From Amycolatopsis sp. FDAARGOS 1241 (GTDB lineage: Bacteria > Actinomycetota > Actinomycetes > Mycobacteriales > Pseudonocardiaceae): DNA of 64,000 nt. The position numbers and the translations under genes are program-made. The notes beneath the pieces were generated by a model that was not told the DNA's origin, ran no database searches, and saw only the letters and a program-made list of their open reading frames with translations. The stretch is from the NCBI RefSeq assembly GCF_016889705.1, contig NZ_CP069526.1, positions 8,584,001 to 8,648,000 on the forward strand. Reading direction: 5' to 3'. This document shows positions 49,357 through 58,406 of this stretch, piece after piece; position 1 is the stretch's first letter, and each line of letters begins with the position of its first letter.

Positions 49357-49667
49357 TCGTCGTCCGGGAGCAGCGGGCGCAGGAACGTCCGGCGGTACCG
49401 GACCACGCAGCCGGACTCGTCGCGGATGCGGTCGGCCGCGATGAACTCCGGGTCCACCCCGAACAGCGCGCGGTACTGCTCGTACGCGGCGAGGCTTTCG
49501 AAGCTGAACAGCGCGCGGGCCTCGTCGCTCGCGCCTTCCGCGGGCAGGAAGTAGCCGTGGTGCGCGCCGCCTTCGCGGGCGACCAGGCGCATCCACGCGT
49601 GGGCGAAGCGTTCGAACTCGGTGATCTTCGCGGGGTCGATCACGTAGTCGACCACGCAAGTGATCAC
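49353..49667 (-). CDS. NIPSNAP-type small protein
   Basis: 104 residues, dimeric alpha-beta barrel: VVDYVIDPAKITEFERFAHA, GAHHGYFLPAEGASDEARAL and YEQYRALFGVDPEFIAADRI. GTG 49667 overlaps the MetE-like stop by four bases (GTGA). Function unknown; coupled expression with the methyltransferase suggests a shared pathway. Confidence 0.8.
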   Translation of the reverse strand: MITCVVDYVIDPAKITEFERFAHAWMRLVAREGGAHHGYFLPAEGASDEARALFSFESLAAYEQYRALFGVDPEFIAADRIRDESGCVVRYRRTFLRPLLPDDD

Positions 49668-50782
49668 CGGCCCCACACCCGTTCCGCCGTCGCCACGATG
49701 AGCTCGAGCTTGCGCAGCTGATCGTCGGTGGTCAGCTCGTTGCCTTCCTCCGTCGAGGAGAAACCGCATTGCGGGGACAGGCAGAGCTGGTCGATGTCGA
49801 CGAAGCGCGAAGCCTCTTCGATGCGCCGCACGAGCGCGTCCGCGTCCTCCAGCTCGGGGCGTTTCGTGGTCACCAGGCCGAGGACCACGCGCTTGCCCGG
49901 CGGGACGAAGCGCAGCGGCTCGAAGCCACCGGAGCGTTCGTCGTCGTATTCCAGGAAGAACCCGTCGACGCCGAGTTCGCCGAACACGGCCTCGGCGACG
50001 AACTCATAGCTGCCCGAAGCCGCCCACGACGAGCGGAAGTTGCCGCGGCACAAGTGCGTCGTCACGGTCATGCCGTCGGGCTTGCCCCGCAGCGCGGCGT
50101 TGATCGTCTTGATGTTGCGCAGGTGCAGCGTGTCCGGGTCACCGCCCATGCGGGCCACGAGCTCCCGCTGCGCCGGGTCGTTGAGGTAAGCGAGGCTCGT
50201 GTCGTCGAGCTGCAGGTACTGGCAGCCCAGCTCGCCCATCGCCGACAGCTGTGCCGCGTACGCCGACGACAGGTCGGTGAAGAATTCCTCGAGATCCGGG
50301 TACACGGTTTCGCTGACCGCCGCCCGGCCGCCGCGGTAGTAGACCATGCTCGGCGACGGGATCGTCAGCTTCGGCGTGATGCCGGCGTCCACGTGGGACT
50401 TCAGGAACGTGAAGTGCTCGGCGAAGATCGGTGCGTCGAGACGCACGCGCCCGTCGACCTGCAGACCCGGCGGGCTGAACTCGAGGTCGCCCGCGAGGTT
50501 GTGGAACTTCACGTGGAGGCGTTCGTCGCTCTGCGAAATGCCGCCGAGCGAGTAGATGAAGTCCATGTGCCAGGACGCGCGGCGGAACTCGCCGTCGGTG
50601 GCAGAGGAGAGGCCGGCGACCTTCTGCATCTTGACCACGTCGCGGATGGCGTCGTCCTCGACGGCCTTGAGCTGTTCGGTGGTGATTTCGCCCGCGGAGC
50701 GGCGCCGGCGGGCCTCGCGCAGGACCGGCGGCCGCAGCAGGCTCCCGACGTGATCGGCGCGGAAGGGGGGACGCGGAGTCAT
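49664..50782 (-). CDS. MetE-core (cobalamin-independent) methyltransferase-like protein
   Basis: 372 residues, only the C-terminal catalytic barrel of MetE, as in the YxjG/YxjH group. Zinc ligands look intact: His and Cys in TTHLCRGNFR near 235, Glu in FFLEYDDERSGGFEPL near 267-282, Cys in LCLSPQCGFSSTEEGN near 337. QLDDTSLAYL and DGEFRRASW match substrate loops. It would transfer a methyl group to homocysteine or a thiol from an unspecified donor. ATG 50782; divergent from a permease 73 bases away. Confidence 0.87.
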   Translation of the reverse strand: MTPRPPFRADHVGSLLRPPVLREARRRRSAGEITTEQLKAVEDDAIRDVVKMQKVAGLSSATDGEFRRASWHMDFIYSLGGISQSDERLHVKFHNLAGDLEFSPPGLQVDGRVRLDAPIFAEHFTFLKSHVDAGITPKLTIPSPSMVYYRGGRAAVSETVYPDLEEFFTDLSSAYAAQLSAMGELGCQYLQLDDTSLAYLNDPAQRELVARMGGDPDTLHLRNIKTINAALRGKPDGMTVTTHLCRGNFRSSWAASGSYEFVAEAVFGELGVDGFFLEYDDERSGGFEPLRFVPPGKRVVLGLVTTKRPELEDADALVRRIEEASRFVDIDQLCLSPQCGFSSTEEGNELTTDDQLRKLELIVATAERVWGR

Positions 50783-50855
50783 GCTCGCATCGTCACACAC
50801 AAACCGGCGGTATGCGTCGTGAGAAGATGCGCGGACCCGCGTGAAAGGGCCGCCC

Positions 50856-52205
50856 ATGACCAAACCCGCCCCGCACCCGGTCGACGCCGGGCTGCCCGCC
50901 GGCCGGCTGCTGCTGCTCGGCCTGCAGCACATGGCGATCATGTACACCGGTTCGGTCGCCGTGCCGCTGATCGTCGGCAGCGCGCTGAAGCTCGACGCGG
51001 CGACGATCGCGTTGCTCGTCAACGCCGACCTCTTCGTCGCCGGCATCGCGACACTGGTCCAGGCCATCGGCATCGGGAAGCTCATCGGGGTGCGGCTGCC
51101 CGTGGTGGCGGGCGCGACGTTCACCGTCGTCAACCCGATGATCCTGATCGCCTCGCAGTACGGCCTGCCCGCCGTCTACGGTTCGATGATCGCGTCAGGT
51201 GTGTTCGGGCTCCTGCTGGCGCGGCCGTTCGCGAAGATGCTGCGGTTCTTCCCGCCGCTGGTGTCCGGCACGCTGCTGCTCGTCATCGGCGTCTCGCTGC
51301 TCGGCCCGGGCGCCGCGATGATCGCCGGCCACGACACGGGAGCGCCGGACTACGCCGCGCCCGTGAACCTCGCGGTCGCGTTCGGCGTGGTGCTGCTGAT
51401 CGTCGTGTTCACGCGGGTGCTGCGCGGGTTCGTCGCGCAGATCGCGCCGCTGCTGGCGCTGGCGATCGGGCTCCTCGCGGCGATTCCCCTGGGGCTGACG
51501 CAGTTCGGCGGCGTCGGGCAGGCGCACTGGTTCGGGCTCGCCGCACCGCTGCACTTCGGCGCACCGACGTTCCCGATCGCCGCCGTGCTTTCGATGTGCG
51601 TGGTGATGCTGGTGACGTTCACCGAGTCGACCGCCGACATCATCGCGGTCGGCGAGATCACCGGCCGTCCGGCGTCGGACGCCGACGTTGCCCGCGGCCT
51701 CGCGACCGACGGCCTGTCCGCGATCCTCGGCGGCTTCATGAATTCGTTTCCCGACACGGCTTTCGCGCAGAACGTCGGGTTGGTGCAGATGACGCGCGTC
51801 CGCAGCCGGTGGGTCGTCGCGGTGACGGGTGGCCTGCTCCTGGTGATGGGCCTCGTGCCGAAGGTGGGCGCCGCCATCGCGGCCATCCCCGAACCCGTCG
51901 TCGGCGGGGTCGCCGTGGTGATGTTCGCGATGGTCGCGGTGGTGGGCGTGCAGAACCTCAAGAAGGTCGAGTTCGCGGGCAACCACAACTCGTTCGTCGT
52001 CGCCGTGTCGCTGGGTGTGGGGCTGCTGCCGGCGTTCGCGACGAACCCCTTCGGCACGTCCATCTTCTTCCAGCACTTCCCCGCGTGGCTGCAGACGATC
52101 TGCGGGAGCCCGATCACGCTGACGGCGATCCTGGCGTTCGTGCTGAACCTGGTCTTCAACCACGTGGGGCGGCCGAAGGACCCGGATCTGCTCACGGCGC
52201 CGTAG
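50856..52205 (+). CDS. NCS2-family nucleobase permease
   Basis: 449 residues, about 12-14 membrane segments. The NCS2 hallmark is FTESTADIIAVGEITGRPAS near 254-273 in helix 8, with the NAT-signature region SFPDTAFAQNVGLVQMTRVR near 292-311, and QHMAIMYTGSVAVPLIVG in helix 1. It imports uracil, xanthine or urate by proton symport; the QNVG variant in the signature fits the uracil/xanthine group but specificity cannot be fixed. ATG 50856 has GAAAGGG upstream. Confidence 0.9.
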   Translation: MTKPAPHPVDAGLPAGRLLLLGLQHMAIMYTGSVAVPLIVGSALKLDAATIALLVNADLFVAGIATLVQAIGIGKLIGVRLPVVAGATFTVVNPMILIASQYGLPAVYGSMIASGVFGLLLARPFAKMLRFFPPLVSGTLLLVIGVSLLGPGAAMIAGHDTGAPDYAAPVNLAVAFGVVLLIVVFTRVLRGFVAQIAPLLALAIGLLAAIPLGLTQFGGVGQAHWFGLAAPLHFGAPTFPIAAVLSMCVVMLVTFTESTADIIAVGEITGRPASDADVARGLATDGLSAILGGFMNSFPDTAFAQNVGLVQMTRVRSRWVVAVTGGLLLVMGLVPKVGAAIAAIPEPVVGGVAVVMFAMVAVVGVQNLKKVEFAGNHNSFVVAVSLGVGLLPAFATNPFGTSIFFQHFPAWLQTICGSPITLTAILAFVLNLVFNHVGRPKDPDLLTAP

Positions 52206-52216
52206 GCGTCACCGCG

Positions 52217-52792
52217 TCAGAAGCAGAGAATCCCCAGCACACACGGGGTCTTCGTCGGCGTCGGCTGGTGCGAAGACGACGTGGTCGGCGTCGGCTGGTT
52301 CGACGACCCACCACCGCCTGGGCCGGGCTGGGACGTGTCCGTGGGCGTGACCGAAGTGTCCGATGTCGTCGACGTGCCGGGCTCGCTCGCGGACGACGTG
52401 GGCGCGTCCGACCCGCGCGGGTTGAGCGGGTCGATGATCGAGGTGATCTTCGGGTCGGCCGGCTCGGTGGTCTCGGCGTCGCCATCGGCCGTGGTGGAAC
52501 CCTGGCCGCTGCCTTCGATCGTGGCCGGCGGGTTGCTCTCGGAAACGCCGCCGGCACCGTCGGTGCGGTCGGGCATCTCGATGACCTTCATCTCGGTGAT
52601 GCGTGAGGCCTCGTCGTTCGCGGTGGTGCCGAAGCCCACGAGCACGGCCGCGGCGCCGCAGCCGACGACCACGGCGAGCATCACGGCGACCATCCGCCAG
52701 CGCGACCGAGACGGCGGCGGAAGGCGTTCGCCCCAGCCTTCGCGCACGAGCAGGTCGGCGACCGAAACCTCTTCGTCCACCAGCGGGCCTTT
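52217..52792 (-). CDS. single-span membrane protein with Thr/Pro-rich exterior
   Basis: 191 residues from GTG 52792. Short cytoplasmic part (VSVADLLVREGWGERLPPPS), one membrane helix (MVAVMLAVVVGCGAAAVLVGFG), then a disordered Ser/Thr/Pro/Gly tail ending in TPTKTPCVLGILCF with two Cys. The VADLLxREGW element recurs in actinobacterial membrane proteins of unknown role. An upstream GTG at 52843 is possible but adds a Gly/Lys-rich stretch. Confidence 0.65.
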   Translation of the reverse strand, partial: KGPLVDEEVSVADLLVREGWGERLPPPSRSRWRMVAVMLAVVVGCGAAAVLVGFGTTANDEASRITEMKVIEMPDRTDGAGGVSESNPPATIEGSGQGSTTADGDAETTEPADPKITSIIDPLNPRGSDAPTSSASEPGTSTTSDTSVTPTDTSQPGPGGGGSSNQPTPTTSSSHQPTPTKTPCVLGILCF

Positions 52793-52927
52793 CACCAGGA
52801 GTGGTCCATTCTTACCGCAACGGCCCACCGAACGGGTGAACAATGACAGAAATTCGGCGTAGCGCGCCTCACTCTAGCGGGTGAGAATCACAGCCCTTTC
52901 ACAGCTGTCCTTAGCGAAACTCCCAGC

Positions 52928-53692
52928 ATGCCCGGAGATTCTGGAGCCATGCTGCTGCGCGTCCGACAACCGGTCACCATCCGGGACTGGTGGACGCATC
53001 GGCACGTGAGCGCAGGCGCCTCCACCCGGGTGGCACTGACCTGGCGCACTGTGGCGCGCAGCGCCGTGAAGGCCCTGCCGAACCCGAAGACCACGCCGTT
53101 CACGTTCGGTTACCTCGTCGTCCTGTTCGGCACGACCCTCGTGCTCCGCTTCGCCGACCCCGTCGTCACCACGAAACTGCTGCAGCTGTCGAGCACCGAC
53201 GCCCACAACCTGTGGCGCCGCCCGCTCACGTCGCTGCTCACCAGCGCCCTCTGGCTCGCCGACGGCGGCTGGCTCGTCTACGCGCTCATCTTCGCCATCG
53301 CCATCGCGCCGCTGGAACGCCGGTTCGGCGCCGGCCGCACGGCGCTGGTGTTCTTCTCCGGCCACGTGCTGGCCACCCTCGCCACCGAGGTGCCCGTGAT
53401 GGCCCTGATCAGCGGTGGTCTGCTCCCGATGACCGCCGGCCGCTGGCTCGACATCGGCGTGAGCTACGGCTTCTTCACCACACTCGGTGCTCTCGTCTTC
53501 CTGCTGCGCGGCCGGGCGCGGATCGCCGCACTGGTCGCCATGGAGCTGTTCATCGCGACGGTCTGGGTGTCCGATTCGCCGGAAACCCTCGATTCCGTGG
53601 TCACGGTGCTCGGCCACTTGTGCGCGGCCCACTTCGGCTTCTTGTACTGGGGCCCGCGGTTGACCCGGCCCGCCGTACCGGCGCCGGCCTAG
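52928..53692 (+). CDS. rhomboid-like membrane protein
   Basis: 254 residues, five or six membrane helices (FTFGYLVVLFGTTLVLRFA, SLLTSALWLADGGWLVYALI, TALVFFSGHVLATLATEVPV, FFTTLGALVFLLRG, AALVAMELFIATVWV). DIGVSYGFF could hold the rhomboid catalytic Ser (GxSx form) and LGHLCAAHFGFLYW the His, but the loop differs from the standard GASG, so protease activity is uncertain. Plausible actinobacterial rhomboid-like family. ATG 52928; ATG 52949 possible. Confidence 0.65.
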   Translation: MPGDSGAMLLRVRQPVTIRDWWTHRHVSAGASTRVALTWRTVARSAVKALPNPKTTPFTFGYLVVLFGTTLVLRFADPVVTTKLLQLSSTDAHNLWRRPLTSLLTSALWLADGGWLVYALIFAIAIAPLERRFGAGRTALVFFSGHVLATLATEVPVMALISGGLLPMTAGRWLDIGVSYGFFTTLGALVFLLRGRARIAALVAMELFIATVWVSDSPETLDSVVTVLGHLCAAHFGFLYWGPRLTRPAVPAPA

Positions 53693-53816
53693 GGATTTCG
53701 CGGAGGCCGAGCCCGTCGGCACGTGATATACGAAGGTTCCCCAGCGCATATACAGAGAGATCCGTCGGTGGTGTAATCGACGGGCCACACGCCGACACAG
53801 GGGGACCGCACGCACT

Positions 53817-56219
53817 ATGGAGGCCGACGCCCCAGCCGGCGGGCCGGCGGACGACGCCGGAACCGTCGCCTGGCGCGCCCAGCTCGCGCGCCTGCCCCGC
53901 GCTTCCACTGCGGGCCTCGTCGGCGTTCCCGCAGATCTCGCCGAGCTGGCCGACCGCTACCGCGTGCTCGTGGACCTGAGCACCGACGCCACCTGCGTCC
54001 ACGAAGCCGGCGTGCTCACCTACGCCAACCGCGCGGCGCTCGACCTGCTCGGCGCGCGCTCGGCCGCCGAGGTCGTCGGCCGGCCGGTCACCGATTTCGT
54101 CGTGGCCGACCAGGACCGCGTGGGCGAGCCGGCCGATACCGTCGCTGCCGTGGTGAAACGCGTGGACGGCAGCAAGTTCGTGGTCGAGACCGTTTCGGTG
54201 CGCACCGGCGACGCGGTGCAAGTCCTGATCCGCGACGCGGGTGTGGCCGGCGCGCTGAAATCGCAGGCGGCCGTGGTTTCGCACGTCAGCGACGCGGTCG
54301 TCGCCACCACGCTCGAAGGGGTTGTGACCAGCTGGAACCCCGCGGCCGAGACGGTCTACGGGTGGCCGGCCGGGGAAGCACTCGGCCGTCCGGTGCGGGA
54401 GGTGCTCGGCGCCGACCTGAACCCGCGCGAGGTCCGGCGGGCGGGCGGGGTCGTGCAGCAGACGCACCACCACCGCGGGGGCGCCACCCTGTTGATCCGG
54501 GTTTCCGCAGCTGAGATGAATGACGGCTACGTCCTCGTCTGCGCCGACGAAACCGCGCGCCGCCGAGCGGAGCAGCACTACCGCACGGTGGTCGCAGCGC
54601 TCGACGAAGGTGTGCTGGTCGTGGGCCCGGACGGCCTGATCGAGTCGGTGAACCCGGCCGCGAGCCGCATCCTCGGCGCGGCCCCCGAAACCCTCATCGG
54701 CGTGCCGTGCTCCACGCTCGTGCTGTTCGACGAGTCAGGCCACCGCATCCCCGAAGACGAACTGCCCTCGATCTCCACCCGCCGCACCGGGATCCCGCAG
54801 AACGGCCTCATCCTGCGCCTGCGCCGGCCCGACGGCCGCGACGTGTGGGTCTCGCTCACCTCCCGGCTGCTCAACACCGACGACCCGGTCGGCGTCTCCG
54901 TGGTCACGTCGTTCACCGACATCACCGAGCGCCGCGCGATCAGCGCCCGCCTGGCCCACGACGCGACCCACGACCCGCTGACGCGCCTGGCCAACCGCAC
55001 GCTCGTGCTCGACCGGCTCGACCGGCGGGGACGCTCCACCCCGGCCACGGTGCTGTTCCTCGACCTCGACAAGTTCAAGGTCATCAACGACTCACTCGGC
55101 CACTCCGTCGGCGACCAGGTGCTGCGGATCGTCGGCGAACGGCTGCGGCGCGCCACCGCGTCGACCGACGTGGTGGGCCGCTTCGGCGGTGACGAGTTCG
55201 TGGTCGTCACCCGCGGCGCCACGAGTGAAGCCGAGGTGCGAGCGCTCGCCGGGCACCTGCGCTCGGTGCTCGCGGAGCCGATTTCGGTGCGCGGGCGCGA
55301 GCTGCACGTGGACGCGAGCATCGGCATCGTGCTCGTCGGCCCGGGCGACCAGCGCAGCGCCGAAGACCTGCTGCGCGACGCGGATGTCGCGATGTACCAG
55401 GCGAAAGCGCTGGGCCGTGGGCGTTACGAGTTCTTCGACGTCGCCCTGCGCGAGCGCATGCAGCGGCGGCTGCGCATGGAGCAGGACCTGCGCAATGCCG
55501 TCCACGGCGGACAGCTGTGGCCCGCGTACCAGCCGGTGGTCGACCTGAGCAGCGGCGAAATGGTGGGTGTGGAAGCGTTGCTGCGCTGGACGCACCCGAA
55601 GCACGGCGCGATCTCGCCCGGCGAGTTCATCCCGCTGGCCGAGGAGAGCGAGCTGATCAACGAGCTCGGCAAGCTCGTGCTCCGGGACACCACAAGAGAA
55701 GTGGCGGAACAGCGGGCGGCGCTGGGACTGGACCTGTCGCTGAAGGTGAACCTCTCCGTGCGGCAGCTGGAAGACCCGCAGCTGGTGCCGGCGGTCCGCG
55801 ACGCGCTCGCGACCACGGGCCTCCCGCCCGGCGCGTTGTGCCTGGAAGTGACTGAGAGCGCGTTGATGCGCGACGAAACCGCCGCCGGAGAAGTGCTGGT
55901 AGCCCTGCGTTCCCTCGGTGTGCTGCTGGCCATCGACGACTTCGGCACGGGTTACTCGTCGCTCGCCCAACTGCGCCGGCTGACCCTCGACACCCTCAAG
56001 ATCGACCGTTCCTTCATCACGGGCATCGCCGAATCCCGCGACGCGGCGGCGATCGTCGCGAGCATCATCACCATGGCGCACGCGGTGGGGCTCACCGTCG
56101 TCGCCGAGGGCGTCGAATCGGCCGAAGAGCTGTCCCTGCTGCGCGAACTCGGCTGCGACCAGGCCCAGGGTTACCACCTGGGCCGTCCACTGCCCGCGGC
56201 CGAGCTCTTCGGCCAGTAG
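53817..56219 (+). CDS. PAS–GGDEF–EAL c-di-GMP enzyme
   Basis: 800 residues, cytosolic. Three PAS-like sensor modules (about 45-140, 145-245 and 255-375; for instance EGVVTSWNPAAETVYGW and DGLIESVNPAASRILGAAPE), then GGDEF at about 380-540 with an intact motif (RFGGDEFVVV), and EAL at about 555-800 with EALLRW, the Mg-binding DDFGTGYSSLAQLRR and VAEGVESAEEL. Both synthesis and breakdown of c-di-GMP look possible. No RxxD inhibitory site stands out. In filamentous actinomycetes such proteins tune development through BldD. Confidence 0.93.
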   Translation: MEADAPAGGPADDAGTVAWRAQLARLPRASTAGLVGVPADLAELADRYRVLVDLSTDATCVHEAGVLTYANRAALDLLGARSAAEVVGRPVTDFVVADQDRVGEPADTVAAVVKRVDGSKFVVETVSVRTGDAVQVLIRDAGVAGALKSQAAVVSHVSDAVVATTLEGVVTSWNPAAETVYGWPAGEALGRPVREVLGADLNPREVRRAGGVVQQTHHHRGGATLLIRVSAAEMNDGYVLVCADETARRRAEQHYRTVVAALDEGVLVVGPDGLIESVNPAASRILGAAPETLIGVPCSTLVLFDESGHRIPEDELPSISTRRTGIPQNGLILRLRRPDGRDVWVSLTSRLLNTDDPVGVSVVTSFTDITERRAISARLAHDATHDPLTRLANRTLVLDRLDRRGRSTPATVLFLDLDKFKVINDSLGHSVGDQVLRIVGERLRRATASTDVVGRFGGDEFVVVTRGATSEAEVRALAGHLRSVLAEPISVRGRELHVDASIGIVLVGPGDQRSAEDLLRDADVAMYQAKALGRGRYEFFDVALRERMQRRLRMEQDLRNAVHGGQLWPAYQPVVDLSSGEMVGVEALLRWTHPKHGAISPGEFIPLAEESELINELGKLVLRDTTREVAEQRAALGLDLSLKVNLSVRQLEDPQLVPAVRDALATTGLPPGALCLEVTESALMRDETAAGEVLVALRSLGVLLAIDDFGTGYSSLAQLRRLTLDTLKIDRSFITGIAESRDAAAIVASIITMAHAVGLTVVAEGVESAEELSLLRELGCDQAQGYHLGRPLPAAELFGQ

Positions 56220-56233
56220 CCGCCGCCCGCTGG

Positions 56234-57034
56234 TCAGTACACCTCCAGCAATGCTTCGAGCTCGTCTCGCACGAGCTCGATGTCCAAGTCCTGCAACGTC
56301 TTCTCGAGATCCTGGGGTTCGATCGTCCGGGTTTCGCCGCTGCCGTCGGGGCGTTCTTCCGTGAGTTCGCGCCCGAGCAGGCGCCGGAAGCGGCCCGGTT
56401 CGAGCCGCATGATCACCAGCCGCCCGGTGAACGGCGAGTTCGGGTGCGTCGACGTGTAGTGGTGGAAGACCTCGTAGTCCAGCGGTTCACTGTGGACCTT
56501 CGGCAGGAACTCGTGCAGGTCGTCCCAGCCGTCGTCGGTCCGTTTCTGCAGGATCCACCAGCCGTCGCGTTCGACGAGCCGGTGTGGCCAGCCTGCCTGG
56601 TCCACCACGGCGCCGTCGGCGAGCGGCATCGGCACCAGGATCCCCGCGCCGAACCCGACGTCCACGAGGTGCTTCGCGCCGTCCACGGTCACGATCAGGG
56701 TCATGTGCGTGTACGGCCCGCCGCGCCGCGGCTGCACCCGCGCGGCCGTCCGCTGCACCTCGTACCCCAGCCGCTCGGCGACGGCGGCGAAGAGGCCGGC
56801 CTGTTCGTAGCAGTAGCCCCCGCGCCGCCGTCCCACGAGCTTCTCACTCACCACGTCGAGCCCGATCCCCCGGTGCCGCTTGAGCACGACGTCCACGTTC
56901 TCGAACGGGATTGTCTCCACGTGCGCCCTGGCCAGCGCAGTCAGCGCGGCGGCCGAAGGGTTTTCCTCCGGCCGCCCGACCCGCCGCAGGTACGCGGTAA
57001 GGTCCACCGCGCCGATGTGCCACTCCCCGGTCAT
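56234..57034 (-). CDS. nat: arylamine N-acetyltransferase
   Basis: 266 residues. Catalytic triad: Cys in RRGGYCYEQAGLF near 75, His in GPYTHMTLIV near 110, Asp in HLVDVGFGAG near 125. HVETIPFENVDVVLKR is the N-terminal signature. It transfers acetyl from acetyl-CoA to aromatic amines or hydrazines; related RifF-type enzymes close ansamycin rings, but no polyketide genes are nearby. Single gene, convergent on the GGDEF–EAL gene. Confidence 0.92.
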   Translation of the reverse strand: MTGEWHIGAVDLTAYLRRVGRPEENPSAAALTALARAHVETIPFENVDVVLKRHRGIGLDVVSEKLVGRRRGGYCYEQAGLFAAVAERLGYEVQRTAARVQPRRGGPYTHMTLIVTVDGAKHLVDVGFGAGILVPMPLADGAVVDQAGWPHRLVERDGWWILQKRTDDGWDDLHEFLPKVHSEPLDYEVFHHYTSTHPNSPFTGRLVIMRLEPGRFRRLLGRELTEERPDGSGETRTIEPQDLEKTLQDLDIELVRDELEALLEVY

Positions 57035-57077
57035 GGTGACCAGGGTGCAACCTCGACCATGGTGCAGGTCAAGGCCG

Positions 57078-57422
57078 TCAGGCCTCGAACACGATCGGCC
57101 GCACCTCGACCGCGGTGTACTTCGCGTCCGGGATCTCGGCGGCGAGCTCCACGGCGCGGGCCTCGTTCTCGACGTCCACCACGTAGTAGCCGCAGAAGAA
57201 CGTCTGCCCCTGGCTGGCCAGGCCCTGTTCGCTGCTCGGCTTCCCGTCGCGCACCCGCACGGTCTTGCTGCTCGCCGGCTCGCCCAACGCCTGCGTCCCG
57301 ACGATCTCGGCGGCGTGGCGCTTGAGGAACGCGCCGTGCCCGTCGCCGATCTCCTGCTTGGCGGCCTCCGGCAGCGTCTCCCACAGGGCGGGGTCCAGGT
57401 GGAGGGTGAGTGTGTACTTCAT
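57078..57422 (-). CDS. YciI-like small protein
   Basis: 114 residues of YciI/DGPF fold: MKYTLTLHLDPALWETLPEA, HAAEIVGTQALGEPASSKTV, VVDVENEARAVELAAEIPDA and VEVRPIVF. YciI proteins form small alpha-beta barrels, and actinobacterial ones often partner ECF sigma factors, which are absent here. ATG 57422. Function unknown. Confidence 0.85.
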   Translation of the reverse strand: MKYTLTLHLDPALWETLPEAAKQEIGDGHGAFLKRHAAEIVGTQALGEPASSKTVRVRDGKPSSEQGLASQGQTFFCGYYVVDVENEARAVELAAEIPDAKYTAVEVRPIVFEA

Positions 57423-57536
57423 GGTTTGCTCCTTCGTCCATTGGTGCCGGTTTCGCCGAGGAGTCGGAGCGGGCGCGGACTTCCGGACACGCCTTCCCAG
57501 CCGAATTTCGATGGCCGATCAAGCCGTTGCCGCCGC

Positions 57537-58268
57537 CTACGCCCGGCTGGTGATCAACCGGAAGCCCACGTCGATCTCCTGCTGGTCCAGGAGACCGGCG
57601 TGGTTTCGGTGCCAGGTCCCGTCCGCGAGGTCCCGCTTCAGTTTCGTGATACCGCGCCAGACGGCCTCCGGGTCGGTCTGCGCGAACGCCGAGGAGTTCC
57701 GCCGTACCCGCTCGTCGAGGTACGCCTCGGGCCTGCGCCAATACGCCGGGAAGACCCCGTCGGTGAAATCCCACGGCACGGGCAGCACCTCGATGCGGTC
57801 CGCCCCGAGCTCTTCGGCGATCTCGTCGGCTCCCGGCCGCCCGCGCTCCAGCCCGGCGATCTCCGGCACGTACTCCCGCGTCACCCAGAACTCGACGTGC
57901 TTGCGCGGGTCATACGCGAGCACGACCTGCTTGCTCGCGATCCGGCGCAACTCCGCCAGCCCGCGCCGCCAGTCCGTCCAGTGGTGCACGGTCAACACGG
58001 CCAGCGCCACCTCCGCCGCGTCGTCCCTGACCGGCAACCGCTCCGCCACAGCCTGCACCGCCGGCGGCGTCGCGCCACGCTGCCCGATCATCTCGAGCGA
58101 CGGCTCGACCGCGAGCACCGTCGCGCGCGGCTCGTACGACCCCGTGCCCGCCCCGACGTCCACCACGACGCCGGCGGTTCCGACGGCATCGGTGATGCGC
58201 GCCATCCAGCGGGGATCCGTGCGCCTCCCGCGCGAGTAGTCGCGTCCGATTTCGTCGTAGACCGTCAT
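57537..58268 (-). CDS. class I SAM-dependent methyltransferase
   Basis: 243 residues: VVVDVGAGTGSYEPRATVLA (34-53, SAM site), LAVEPSLEMIGQRG, ALAVLTVHHWTDWRRGLAEL (motif before the active site), VLAYDPRKHVEFWVTREYVP. The YDEIGRDYSRGRRTDPRW start is common to UbiE-like small-molecule methyltransferases. ATG 58268. Substrate unknown. Single gene, divergent from the broken MFS gene by 138 bases. Confidence 0.87.
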   Translation of the reverse strand: MTVYDEIGRDYSRGRRTDPRWMARITDAVGTAGVVVDVGAGTGSYEPRATVLAVEPSLEMIGQRGATPPAVQAVAERLPVRDDAAEVALAVLTVHHWTDWRRGLAELRRIASKQVVLAYDPRKHVEFWVTREYVPEIAGLERGRPGADEIAEELGADRIEVLPVPWDFTDGVFPAYWRRPEAYLDERVRRNSSAFAQTDPEAVWRGITKLKRDLADGTWHRNHAGLLDQQEIDVGFRLITSRA

Positions 58269-58406
58269 CTCGCCCCCGGTTCCGCCACCACGCCGGGACG
58301 GGTACTCCCGAAGTGCTGGGTGTAGTCGCTTGCAGCACTTCGGTGCCCGCGTCGGCGACGCGCGCGGGGGCCGGTTCTCCGCCGCGCGTCCGGGTACCCG
58401 CAGCCG